64,000 bases of DNA from Sporothrix humicola. Lineage: Eukaryota > Ascomycota > Sordariomycetes > Ophiostomatales > Ophiostomataceae. The stretch's first letter is position 1. Each line of letters begins with the position of its first letter. The position numbers and the translations under genes were made by a program. The notes below the pieces were generated by a model. The model saw nothing but the letters and a program-made list of their open reading frames with translations. It ran no database searches and was not told the origin of the DNA. The DNA lies in the NCBI GenBank assembly GCA_021396245.1, contig WNYE01000004.1, positions 496,001-560,000 of the forward strand. Reading direction: 5' to 3'. Below, piece by piece: positions 1 to 10,575 of the stretch.

Positions 1-968
1 ACTCTCCCATGTCTGGCACCGGCACCCCGGGCATGTACAACGCCCACGCATCCTCCTCCTACCCCATCCTCGACGACGGCAACTACCAGGGCCAGCACCT
101 ACAGGCCTTTGGCACACCGGGCGACGGCTCTGGCCAACACGAGAACGGCGACGGTGGCCCCCAGACGTCGGACCAGCTCGTCGCGACAAACTCGAGCCTC
201 AAGACGCGCGTTGCCGAGCTCGAGGTCATCAACGACTTTATCACGCGCCGCCTGGGCCACTATGAGCCTGTTTATGTCAGTGGTGCTGGCCAGGACGGGC
301 AGGACGGCGGCCAACAGGGCGACGAGACCCAGCTGCGGTCGCAGATTGAGCTGCTGACACAGTCGGAGCGCCAACTGCGCGCGGACCTGGACGAGGGCCA
401 CCGGCGCGAGAACCTGATGAAGCGCCGCCTCGACGAGCTGGAACAAGAACTCAAGGAGACACGGGAAGCATTGGTTGTCTACGAGGGCGACCGCGCAAAG
501 CGGCCACGCCTCGGCGAGTCGTCTTTCTCTGGTTCTGGCGCCACTACCGCCGGCGAGGCTGATGCCGCCGCCGCCAATGCCATCACTGAGGCTGCTGCCG
601 CCGCTGCTGACTCTGCTGCGTCAAATCCTGCCGTCGCAGACAACGCCACCGCCGCCGCTACTGCCGCTGCCGTCGCTGCTGCCGTTACTGCCGCCGCATC
701 CACGGAAGCTGCGTCTGCCGCGGACGACGCGTCCAAGACTCCCGTTGACCCTGCTATCGAGTCGAACGGTACCACTGCCGCAGCACCAGACGCCGAGGCT
801 GCTTCAACAGCCCTCGCTGCGCTGACTGCCGCTACTGCCGACAGTGCACTCGATGCCGCGTCGGCACAAGATGTGGCTGCTGCTGCTGCCGCCGTTGCTG
901 CTGTTGCAAGCGATGCTGCACGGAATGCCACGGAAGCGGTTGAGGCCCCGGCATCGCCAAAGCCATAG
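1..968 (+). CDS. C-terminal part of a coiled-coil, Ala-rich protein, probably a GATA-type regulator (AreB/ASD-4 or SRE-like)
   Basis: The reading frame is open to the left edge (first full codon at 3), so the 5' part is outside the window; the ATG at 9 is probably internal. About 320 residues are visible. Residues 57-80 (counted from the ATG at 9) carry the motif LKTRVAELEVIN followed by a second, highly charged heptad-like stretch at about 107-160, i.e. two coiled-coil segments. A basic patch RAKRPRL follows (possible nuclear signal), then a roughly 150-residue tail that is mostly Ala with Ser, Thr and Asp. A C-terminal coiled coil of this kind is known in the fungal GATA factors AreB/ASD-4 and in the siderophore regulators SRE/SREA; the zinc fingers would lie upstream of the window. 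The assignment rests on the coil wording and is an inference. The Ala tail is coded by mixed GCC/GCT/GCG codons. Confidence 0.5.
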   Translation, partial: SPMSGTGTPGMYNAHASSSYPILDDGNYQGQHLQAFGTPGDGSGQHENGDGGPQTSDQLVATNSSLKTRVAELEVINDFITRRLGHYEPVYVSGAGQDGQDGGQQGDETQLRSQIELLTQSERQLRADLDEGHRRENLMKRRLDELEQELKETREALVVYEGDRAKRPRLGESSFSGSGATTAGEADAAAANAITEAAAAAADSAASNPAVADNATAAATAAAVAAAVTAAASTEAASAADDASKTPVDPAIESNGTTAAAPDAEAASTALAALTAATADSALDAASAQDVAAAAAAVAAVASDAARNATEAVEAPASPKP

Positions 969-2056
969 ATGGCTCAGCGTGAACCTTCTCCCCGTCCCCA
1001 CACCCGGCGTTCCTAGAGATGATGACTTGTTTCTCACATCCCTTCTCTCTCCTCCCATATTTCTTTCCTCTTAACTTCACGTTCCTCATCTCCTGCAGGT
1101 CATCTCTCTCTAGCTTCCTCGTTTTTTGTTTGTTTTCTTTGATTCCCTTTATAAATCACGACGAATGTTTTCATTGTTTATATTTTTGCCTTTTTCTTTT
1201 CCACCACAAGCATCCCATAATCGATATTCACTTACGAAGTGTGGATGTCTGGCCAAAAAAGAGGCGCAACAGAGGGCTGCCATCGTGTCCTTTGTTGCTT
1301 CCTCAAACTCTCGCGTTGTCTTTTCGGTCTTGTTATTTTGTATTATACACCTTACTTTGGAGAGGTTTCTCTTTTTCACTTTCTTGCAAGTCTTTCTTCT
1401 TTGCGCCAGTTGGGGGTTATTGGTCTTTGTTTTTAGGGTTAATTTTGAATGTCTTTTGTCTGCTGTTATGATTTTTTCATCTCTACAAAAATATCCTTTT
1501 TCCTTGTGTTTAATCGTGTGGAAGGGGAGGATTATATCCTTGCCCAGGGGAAGTCGGTGTTTATATCTTGTTTGCTGAACCACTGTTTATGTCTTTACTT
1601 TGAAAATGAAGGGAATAGAAAAAAAGGCTGGTTTTCTTTCAACAAAAAGGGGAGATGGGACACGTTTATTTTGTGTGATGCTTTGGCTTTGTTGTTTCTG
1701 TCTCGCGTGGTGGCTTTTTGGATTATCTCCTAAGCAGTTGCTTGTTTACTTTGCTTTCTTACCAAATATCCTAAAATACGTGTTTATTCCCGTTCAAATC
1801 AAGTTCATTTTCATATGCACAAGTCGAGAAGTTGCAAAAAAAAGTGTTAATGCTACCATTGTTTCTACTTTCTATGAATTGACGAGGGTATCGTGTTGCC
1901 GAAAAGATCCCAATATGATGATGTTGTTTGTCGATGATAGTTGCCTTTGCAACGAACATGTCTTCCAATAACTCAAAAACGCCGAAAATACTAATAAAAA
2001 TACAGGTCATAAGTCGTTTCTTCCTCCCCTTTCATCCCAATCTTACAATGCCAGTC
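969..2056. other. Convergent 3' intergenic region, no gene seen
   Basis: Spacer between two convergent genes. The first 200 bases are pyrimidine-rich, the rest is T/A-rich with many short ORFs that overlap in several frames and have biased Phe/Leu/Ser composition, as expected for 3' UTR and terminator DNA. I see no conserved protein or RNA gene. Confidence 0.6.
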
Positions 2057-3645
2057 TTATCCACCCAGTCTCTCAATCTCACGGAAAATGTTGATTGTCA
2101 GTGTCAAAGCCCATGAGACCAGTCCAATCAACTCAAACGCGCCCAGCGCCTTCAGTAGCCCTTGGCTCGCCTCTGTATTGAAGAAGACCATGGCCTCAAA
2201 TCCAAGAGCCGTACTCGCAGACTTGAAGATGATAAAGAAGAGATCGGTGAGAATGAGTCGAATACGCGCTTGTGGTGGTCGTAAGCCCAGCGGTTTGCCT
2301 GTGTAGTCGTCGAAAGTAATGTAACCAATGTATGGTACGGCCACAACGTCGACAACAATGGCGACAATAATCTGGTTCCGTTCTTGCTGCATATCGGCCA
2401 GCCACACACTGTTGAAATCGTTGCCCGACCGTTCGCCGCCGTTGCCGACAACACTCCTCAAGTGTTCGCGCTTAAAGATGGTGACGGCGATGATCAGGGC
2501 AACAAGGGACGTAGACAAGACCACGAGACGACACGCGAGTGGGCCCAGAGGGTGGTGCAGCAGGGTCTGCCAGATGCGCACGTAAAAGGCCTTGTCCGAG
2601 TACTTGGAGGGGTGGTGGCCGTGGTGGAAATGGCCCACGCCGCCACCGCCGTCGCCGCCGCCAACTTTGGGCCGGATGTGGGAGTTGTAGCCAAAGTCTG
2701 GGTTTAGGCGGGCCATCTCCTCGTCATTTATGATTTCTGACTTCTCATTTGGCGAGTGCGGGTAGCGCGACGACTCGATGAAGCCACGCCACTGGGTTTC
2801 CGGGTTGTACCACCACGCGTGGCTCATCTTTGTCGAGGTTTGCGGCCTGCGTGGTGCAGGCATCGGGATGGCGTGCGGGGACGCACCGGTTGCTGTAGCT
2901 CTTCCTGGGCCTGTGGCTGAGGCTGTAGTTGCCGCTGAAACGGGTGCCGATGTAGCCGCGACCATAGCCCGACGCTCCATTGCTGATGGCGGCGCCATGG
3001 CCGAAGCTTCTGCTGCTATCGCTTCCGCTTCCACTTCTCCTCTGACCATCTCGAGAGTTCCATCGCTATGGACCCTTTCCAGATGTGATGGTCCTGCGTC
3101 GTCGTAATCCGGTTCGTCCGCCTCGTCATCGTGCTCGTGTGACGCGCGTGTGGTCGGGCCATTGACGACATGGAATTGGGGCACAATAACAGGCTCTGCG
3201 GAGCGCAAGTGATCCCATTTGCGGCCCTCTTTGCCTCGGAACAGGTGGGTCAGTCGGTGCCCAATGCTCCGGTCCGGGCTCTCCTCTTTGCCTATTGTCC
3301 CTTTGCCGGCTGTGTCTGCTGTGTCCGCCGCGCCGTCGACCGCTCTATTGCCGCTCGCGGCCGCGGCTCCGCCCATAAGATCATCGTCATTGTGTTCGTC
3401 GTCGTCTTCATCGTCGTCGTACGTCCTTGATGGACCGCTGCGGCTGTGTCGTGGATCGGATGGCGCGTGATTGTGTTGGGGATGGAGAGACTGTGGTGGC
3501 CGTTTGATGACCCAAGCTGCGCGATAAGAGGATATGTTAGCATTTTCTGTATCTCTGTCTGGGCTTGCAAACGCGCAATGGCCGGTATTGAGGTCAGTGA
3601 AGATAAAAACTTACGCGGAACTGTTCTCACGGTCCCTGGAGCCAT
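2057..3645 (-). CDS. SRF1: Four-pass membrane protein, SRF1-type regulator of phospholipase D
   Basis: Two exons, complement(2057..3516, 3615..3645), 496 residues. The 98-bp intron has a GTAAGT donor, GCTAAC branch and CAG acceptor. The 31-nt first exon supplies MAPGTVRTVPP, which joins in frame to an acidic Asp/Glu-rich stretch; an ATG at 3376 would drop this start. The N-terminal half is disordered (Ala/Thr/Pro rich). A conserved block follows (about 240-290, WYNPETQWRGF and LNPDFGYNSHI), then four hydrophobic segments at about 339-358, 392-412, 430-455 and 465-488. Yeast SRF1 (437 residues) regulates Spo14 phospholipase D; length, membrane layout and the aromatic motifs before the membrane part fit that family. 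The family call is from recognition of these motifs, not a search. The 3' end faces the preceding + strand gene; the 5' end faces the KHE1-type gene. Confidence 0.62.
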
Positions 3646-5656
3646 TGGGTGGTCGATCGGCAGGCCAGGGATTTTGCCAGGAACAAGAAAGCTGCAAGGC
3701 TAAAAGCTCGATGCCGACAGATCGATCGACCGCGATTGTCGGGAGCCGATGTTGGGTGAGGGGAGAAGGAGAAAGGATGAGATGTGCAGTGAAAGGGTCG
3801 AAAATGTTGGATTGAACCTTGAAATGGTGGTCAGCTCCACGCTTCGCCTCGGGTTAGCCGGGGAAGCGAGCAAGCGCACTGTCCTCTCGTAAACAAACGA
3901 CGTCAGCGGACAGCAGGACAATAAAAAGCTTGGCACTGGCACGCGGCAGGTTCGTTTGCTGTTGCAGGGAATGGGGAAGCGTGCAGGTAGCACAAGATCG
4001 AATGCACGATGAAATGTGAGAATGATGGAATGGAAAAAAGACAGATTCAAAAAAAAAAATGAGAATTGAAGAAAATGATGAAGAGCAGAGGAAAGAGCGA
4101 TGGGCGCCAAATGCCTAGCCTTCCGTCTGCAGGCCAAGCAAAAGCTGACTTCCTTCTCTGATTTTTAGGGCTTTATTTCTGCGCCTTCCATTTTTTCTGG
4201 CCGCTCTCTAGGCGCCTCGTCATGATATATTTTTATTTCCTATCCTAGCGGGCGGGTCGGGTCTTCGTCACCTGGCCAGGCGCCGGTCGTATAGGGAGCT
4301 CTTTGGTTAGGCCTGTTTTTGCAGAGTCAACGAGGCCTTGGCATGGCAAACTGCGAGTGAATGGCTTCTAGATCATTGAGTGCCACCTTGCTGGTTCGTG
4401 CAATGGTGCACCAGCTTCTTCACGAACGACTGTGAATTACTGAGGGAAGGCACGATCGTCTGCGCTACAAGAGGCCGTTTGACTATGTCTGCCTGATGCT
4501 GCAATAATAGGAAGTAGCTCGTCGAAGCTAGCGGATGGACGGATCTCGATTAAGGAAAGAACAAGCGCGACAACGATCCTAGATACGGTTGTAGCCTGGA
4601 CCTGGCCTAGGCCGTGCCAATTAACATTTTTGCAGTGAGTTCAGTGAAGTAGTGAAATCAACAGCGGTTGTGATTCAGATCAATTCGAGATTCGATCTGA
4701 TCTCAATGCGCTCGCCCGCCTATGCAGATAATATCAGATGGAATATTTTATGTGCCGGACTCCACATTGAAACGGCCCGGTCGGCTGACATACATGTTGG
4801 CTCAACATAACGAGAAACATGTTTGTTTTACGAAAGCAGCGAAACAGGCAGACTGAAAAATATGTTGAATTGAGCAAAAGTGTTTTGGAATGACGCTGAC
4901 TAGTGCCCGGGTTGCCTCTGAGCACGCTAGCTGGACAGGTGCAGAAGAGGCCAAAGAGGGACAGGCCAGGCCCGAAAGAGCCCAGAAACGCCTCTCGAAC
5001 GCCTGCCAGCCTTGGTCGGAGTTAAGCTTTTCACGATAGAGGGGGGCCGCCTGCCTGAAATGGACCACTCACAGGCCACAGTTAGCCAACATGTCGTCAT
5101 GCCTTGCGCCTGCAACGCGGTCGCGGGCAGACGGGCTAGTGGCATGCAGAATTGCAGAATCGTGCTAGGAAGACGGAGCCAGAGAGGTCAGGTTCAGGTT
5201 CAGGCTCAGGCCAACTTTATACCTTATTTTTCCCAGCACATGCTTTTTGTCCACTCTTTTATATTTGTCGTTTTGAGAGAAAATTTCAGCGACGTGTTCG
5301 TCACGAACACCATAACGACAATTGATTGAGCTGACGATATCGAGGAACCCCGCGAAGCTCAAGACGAGACAAGTGACGGACGGAAATCAGAAAAAAAGCT
5401 CAACTCGGAGCTTCTCTCGAGATTACGGACATCTCCCCAATCGACATCCCACCTCCATTCCTCCGCGAGAACGGCACGGAGCCGAACGGCGTCATTGAAG
5501 ACTTGTTTGAGCTTGATCGAGCTTCGTATAGAAGCCAAGACGGAAGCAAGCTTGGACATCGGTGACCGTTTACAAAAGCTTCCACAATTGGTAGCATTGG
5601 CAGACTTGGCCCAATCCACTCGCTGATACGCACCTACATCGACGACAACCGCCGCC
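3646..5656. other. Divergent intergenic/promoter region
   Basis: Two kilobases between divergently transcribed genes, so it should hold both promoters. The part near 4020-4080 is A-rich on the + strand, i.e. a pyrimidine-rich leader for the - strand gene. A short tandem GGTTCA run lies at 5189-5210. ORFs here are short and overlapping; none resembles a known protein. Confidence 0.55.
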
Positions 5657-6799
5657 ATGCGTCTCTTCCTACTCCCAATCTCGACGCGGCGCACGCTGCT
5701 CTACTGCGAGCGCCTGACCGAGCCACTGCCGCACCAACAGTCCCTCATGGAAAAGGCCCAGAACCGCGCCGCCAAGATGTGGTCCGGCTGGGAGAAGAAG
5801 CCGCCGGGCAGCATACAGCATCGCATCGTGTCCTCGGGCAACGCCGGTCTGCGGCGCATTGCCTTTGAGGAGTGGGGGCTCAAGTCGGTGCCGCCCCTGG
5901 CTTCACAAAGACGACTGGAGGAGGCGGAGCGTGGGAAGAAGGCGGAGGAGAAGGGCGGCAAACAGGTCACGGAACTCAAAGAAGGCGCCGAGGCCGAGTC
6001 AAACCCGGTTGAGGTGGTCTACCCATCGTCTGTCATCCCCTCCGCGTCGGTCGAGGCGCTTCTCACCCGCCTCGGCACGGAACGTGAGGCACTGCACCGG
6101 AAGAGGCTGATCTGGTGCTTTGTGGGTATGCCCATTACGGCTCCGTTTGGCCTCGTCCCGGTGATCCCCAACATTCCCTTCTTCTACCTGGCCTACCGCG
6201 CGTGGTCGCACTGGCGGGCACTCTCCGGCAGCAAGCACATCCAGCACTTGTTGGAGAACAAGAAGCTCGTCTACACGTCGTCGCCCATACTCGACGCCAT
6301 CTACGGCAAGGAGCAGAAGCTGCTGGGAGAGACAAAGCCTGCCACAACCCAAATACACAAGGAGGGGACAGAGGCCGACACTAAAGAAGAGAACACAGCC
6401 CAGGGAGAAGAACCAGAACGAGTGCTTCTGACAAACCCAAGTGGCAGCAAGGCCATTGCAGACGCGTTTGACGCGACCCCGCTCGAGCTAGAGCTGGAAC
6501 GCGCCATCTGGCAGGTCGAGACCGCCCTGGCAAAAGAAAAGGAGAGCGGTGAGAAGGTGAAGGAGACGAGCGGTAGCGAGGGTCATAAAGATGCGGAGGC
6601 GGGGCCAAAGGGAGGGGCTGAGGCGGCAAATCGTCAACAACAGCAACAAGAACAACATCAACAACAACAGCAGCAGCAGCAGCAGCAACAACAGTCTCAA
6701 CAGTCACAGCCGGGGAAGCAGCCACCGCCTCCGGTAAAAGAGCGGGCCGAGCCACCGGCACCACCACAACCAGCAAAACCAAAGGACAAGACCAACTAA
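5657..6799 (+). CDS. Mitochondrial K+/H+ exchange-related protein (Mit_KHE1 family)
   Basis: Single exon, 380 residues. The N-terminus MRLFLLPISTRR is the characteristic start of the fungal Mit_KHE1 family, linked to electroneutral K+/H+ exchange across the inner mitochondrial membrane. The ATG has a good context (gccgccATGC). Residues 1-80 carry the conserved Trp/Arg-rich part (MWSGWEKKPPGS, RRIAFEEWGL). Residues about 152-185 are the hydrophobic core (MPITAPFGLVPVIPNIPFFY), typical of the family, followed by an RAW/HWR basic stretch. The last 120 residues look species-specific: charged, then a Gln tract coded by mixed CAA/CAG at about 328-353 and a Pro-rich end. The role in ion exchange is from the family; whether it is the carrier itself or a regulator is not settled. 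Two kilobases upstream are shared with the SRF1-type gene. Confidence 0.85.
   Translation: MRLFLLPISTRRTLLYCERLTEPLPHQQSLMEKAQNRAAKMWSGWEKKPPGSIQHRIVSSGNAGLRRIAFEEWGLKSVPPLASQRRLEEAERGKKAEEKGGKQVTELKEGAEAESNPVEVVYPSSVIPSASVEALLTRLGTEREALHRKRLIWCFVGMPITAPFGLVPVIPNIPFFYLAYRAWSHWRALSGSKHIQHLLENKKLVYTSSPILDAIYGKEQKLLGETKPATTQIHKEGTEADTKEENTAQGEEPERVLLTNPSGSKAIADAFDATPLELELERAIWQVETALAKEKESGEKVKETSGSEGHKDAEAGPKGGAEAANRQQQQQEQHQQQQQQQQQQQQSQQSQPGKQPPPPVKERAEPPAPPQPAKPKDKTN
6640..6716 (+). repeat. CAA/CAG glutamine repeat in the KHE1-type gene
   Basis: About 26 codons, nearly all CAA or CAG with a few GAA, CAT and TCT/TCA interruptions, coding a Gln-rich linker. Mixed codons argue against recent slippage of a pure triplet, except for a short CAG run at about 6668-6687. 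Confidence 0.85.
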
Positions 6800-8222
6800 T
6801 GTGAGACGAGATTGACGAAAGTGAGGAGAAGTGAGGGGATTGAGGGGGTTGAGGGGCCATCAAGGGGGTTGAGAAGGCTCCGAGAGGGGCTGCGTCTCCT
6901 AAAAAGGACAAACAAGGCTATTTTGTTTCTTGATGATGGCGGAGAGCGCGATCTGTACTCCATTATTCCATTTCTTGCATTTCACACCGGGGCGGTATGC
7001 GTTTGCCTTTCAACTCTTTTCTCTTCTTTTACATAGACGGGGACCGGGAGGGCGGATCGGATATACAAAGAGAGACTCCTCTCAGCGAAACTTGCATATA
7101 TACACAACAAAATACAACTCACCTACATTGCATCACTAAAACATAAATGGACAAGAGCTGTGACATGTACCAACCGAGAATTCCCAGAAACCTAAAGCAT
7201 ACCGACCTAGGCCGGACCTCGAGAGGGGGAACGGTGTACATACAAGCGTCCTTCAATTCTTACCAAGAAGGTGGGTCGGAGACGGACGGCATTTGTGCAA
7301 ACTTGGCCGGCCGGCCCGTTGCTCGCTTTTTTAATAGGGCCCGCTCGTTTTCGTTCTCTCTTTCTCGTCAAAGCCAAATTCCGTTCACCGTACGGAGCTC
7401 CTCTCTCTGTAACATGAGTGGAGCCCTTTTCAAATCTGTTGAGGAGGGGAAGAAACAGACTCCCGGGTTTAGTTTATGAAGGTCTTCCTTTTTCATTGAA
7501 GATTTCACCCCCTCCTCAAACTCCACGTTTTTTCGCCTCGGGACTTTGAAAACTTTAACAAAAAGGCGTAGCACACAGGTAATTCAAAGAAAGGATCAGC
7601 AAAAAGGAGCTATAGTTATTCTCCGACGAAGAAATTTAGGAAATCTTGTTGAGTCCTCTTTGCACATATTTTATTTTATTTCTTTAAATTTTGCCGTATT
7701 TCAGTGTATTCGCGTCGAATTCGGCCAGCCGCCGATGTGCCGACTCCGGGGCCCAACCAAATACACCTCCGCATCGAGCATCGACGTTCCGGGGCCAGAA
7801 TCGACGAATATGCTGTCAGATTGGTTCTTTTTTGAGTTATCTAAACGCGTTGCGGAGTTCGCTGCTCGGCATTGAGAAACTTCTGAAATAGATGGCCTCG
7901 CACCTTGCTTCTTCCGACTATTCCGCTGGCCGATCCCTGATCCGCCGGCCCAAAATGGGAGCACTAACACGGGCATTCGCAGATTTGATAATCGGACACG
8001 GTCGTCCTAAAGCTGATAAAAAATCTTCGAAATAGGAGCTATGGACGCATCGCAACCCAACCCCAAATCGAGCAATTGGAGTCTTATGGGCTGGGGTTTT
8101 TTCGTCCCTCATTTCTTTTCTCTCTTTTTCTCGATAATTCCTCAATGGCGCCGCGGGATGCAACCACAAGTGACTGGGCAATACAACCTTGCAGGCAGGC
8201 CATCACCCATAACAGCGGCTGG

Positions 8223-8250
8223 CAAGAATTGTCAAGAATTGCAAGAATTG
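8223..8250 (+). repeat. Three near-tandem copies of CAAGAATTG
   Basis: CAAGAATTG occurs at 8223-8231, 8233-8241 and 8242-8250, the second copy offset by one base. Non-coding. No function is evident. Confidence 0.85.
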
Positions 8251-9347
8251 TTTTCGGGTGTGATAGAGCTGGGGTGCATGAAAGACGCCCGGTCAGTCTG
8301 CCTTTTCTGTCCCCGAGCACACCGTCCTGGGGATCTTTTGGGCAGTACTCCCGATGTTCAGGACTCGTGCATTGGTCTCCTTTTGGATGGGCACTCTCTA
8401 CGATCTTTGAAATGCGATTCGATGAATGCTGCATTGGCTCGCTTAAAGCCCATCTCCAATATATACACAGTCAGAAAGCTATACCCTCCATACCTGCCCT
8501 CTCCACCCGTAGCAACCCGAGTACAAGTAAGGCAGGTACAATGAACATTTTGCAGGCAACAAAGCAGGCACGCAGCGGCTTTGTGACCGAACGGCGGAAA
8601 GAGCAGGTCGAAATGGCCAAAAGGGCTATTTTTGCCGCTCAGGACCACCAGGTCCAAGGTCTGAAACCCGCCACCAGAGCAAATGGCCAGTGCAAAAAGT
8701 ATAAAAACGTATTTATGTACCTCCGTACGACATACATGTCTAACAGATGAGGAGAAGAATGTGTCTTCTTTGACACAAATGCAACCGTAGATAAAAGGAC
8801 AAAAATAACAGCAAGCCCGGGCGCACGGCATCCTCCGTGCCCCGTGTACCTGGCGGAAGGAGAAGGTGACAGAAGATGGGTCGCTCCTGCCGATCCGTGT
8901 CGAGAGAGTGCGCGTCGAGTCGAGTTCCTTTGTGCTCTTTTACATTGTGAGCAAGAAAAGCGCAGTCACATGGAAATTTCTTGAGCCAAGGCTGCCACCA
9001 TGGTTTTCTACCCTCCAATCCTGCGCTATTCCCCTTTTCTCGGCCGCTGCGGAGAACCAGTAACACTGGGCGGCGCACTATGACAAGACCGGCTTAAAAC
9101 ACTGGTTTCCAGGTCCCACACTCGTCATCTGTACTTACTTGACCTAAAACCCCCTCCCCCGTCTTGCCCTTACGCCGCACCTTGGCTCCCCCTCCTTCCC
9201 ATTTCCAATGCTCTTCACTGGCCTGACTTCGTTGTACCTTCCCACCCCCCCTCAACCGGACCCCCTCGCACCTGCCTTGGCTGGGCGCATTAATACGGGA
9301 TATTTCGAACAAACGGAAAGAGCCACTCTGGGAGACTTGTAGCTCGT

Positions 9348-9364
9348 CGAGTACGACGTACTCG
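9348..9364. repeat. Perfect short inverted repeat CGAGTAC-GAC-GTACTCG
   Basis: Seven-base arms separated by three bases, about 1.2 kb upstream of the FarA-like start codon. The geometry could suit a dimeric DNA-binding protein, but no regulator is known to me for this word. Confidence 0.8.
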
Positions 9365-10575
9365 TGTGCTCTGTTCCTATTTACAGCAGAGCAAGGTACG
9401 AATAGCTGTGCAGAATACATTGTGATTGTACAGATGGCGTGAAGAAGGAAAAAAAAACACACAAAGAAGAAAAAGAAGAAAAGAAAAAGAAGCACCCGAT
9501 ATCCACATCTTCCCGTCCTCGGGTTAATCTTGCTTCGTTTTCTTACTTCGCATCGTTCTTCCCCGGAGCAACTTCGAAAAGTGTCTTGTGCCACCACGAG
9601 GCAAGAACGGCCGGACGAACGAACGACGTGCGTTCACCATTTTCCTGCAAGCCACAGCCCTCCATCACGGTAGCAAAAGAAAAGGGACGGAAGGAGCAAC
9701 CAACGAACCAACAAGGGCCTTTTTTCATCTCTGTCTTCGCCATCCCGCAAGCCCCGCAGCCAGGTTCTCTTTTCTTTCCTCTCCCCTTACTCACTAGCTT
9801 CGCCTTACCTACGCGGCGTCTTTCTTTATTCTTTTCCTCTTCCCCATCATTCTTCTTTTTCCTGTCTCTGGCCACGCCACTGTTTCGATATTCAGCATTG
9901 TAGACATTTCCAGCGACAGTCTGTCTCTCGTGACAGTCATTTTTTGTCTTCTATTCCTCCTTCTCCCTCTTCTCCATCGCCACGCTCGTGTCTTTGCAGA
10001 TCGACAAACTTTCATCGACCGTTTCTTCTCCGCCATTTTGGCTTTGCTTTTTTTGCGCGCGCTGCTCTCTCCGCTCCTTGGACCCTTCTCGATTCTCGAA
10101 CGGAGACACTTACAAGCATCCAAGGTGTCAGCACCCGTCCCACCTAAGATACCACATTTTTTTCTTCTTATTTACTGCGAACGTCAAATCTTTGGCCTCA
10201 CGCTTGCGACACGAGACGCAAAAGCAACACAACTTATTGCTTGCTGTTCCGATAAGTCTGCGACGCACCGGATCGCACCCGACGACGGCGAACAGGCATC
10301 ACCAAATAGTCTCGGAAACATTCCGCAGCAGCTCTTTGGCATCAGTTTTCTCCCAAAAGCAGGCCCGGGCATTGTACGACGACAAGTGCTTGACGCCCGA
10401 GACATTCGGCGTTTCGACCATCTTCCACCCCTCCTTATCCTGACATTCTCTCATCCGCCGGGGCGACCTTAATTGACAGGATCCCCTTCACGTATCTATT
10501 CGAGCTTCCGACACCGCCAAGCTTTTGTAACGGCAAACATCAGCACGGAATTCGGATCGCGACGACATCGGCATC

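Larger units (their letters stand above)
6800..10575. other. 3.8-kb non-coding region upstream of the FarA-like gene
   Basis: Contains the 3' region of the KHE1-type gene and a long upstream region of the zinc-cluster gene. From about 9700 to 10570 the + strand is strongly C/T-rich, as in long fungal 5' leaders. Around 8040-8830 stop codons are sparse on both strands and several overlapping ORFs of 150-200 codons occur; none has recognisable domains. A triplicated 9-mer (8223-8250) and a 7-bp inverted repeat (9348-9364) are listed separately. Confidence 0.5.

Noticed and set aside
547..931. Ala-rich frame on the - strand opposite the first gene
   Set aside because: GCN/NGC repeats give Ala-like codons on both strands; the + strand frame continues from a coiled-coil domain and is the real one.
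4671..4705. Imperfect inverted repeat with CAGATC and GATCTG arms
   Set aside because: Arms of six bases with a loop of about a dozen bases are expected by chance in a region this size.
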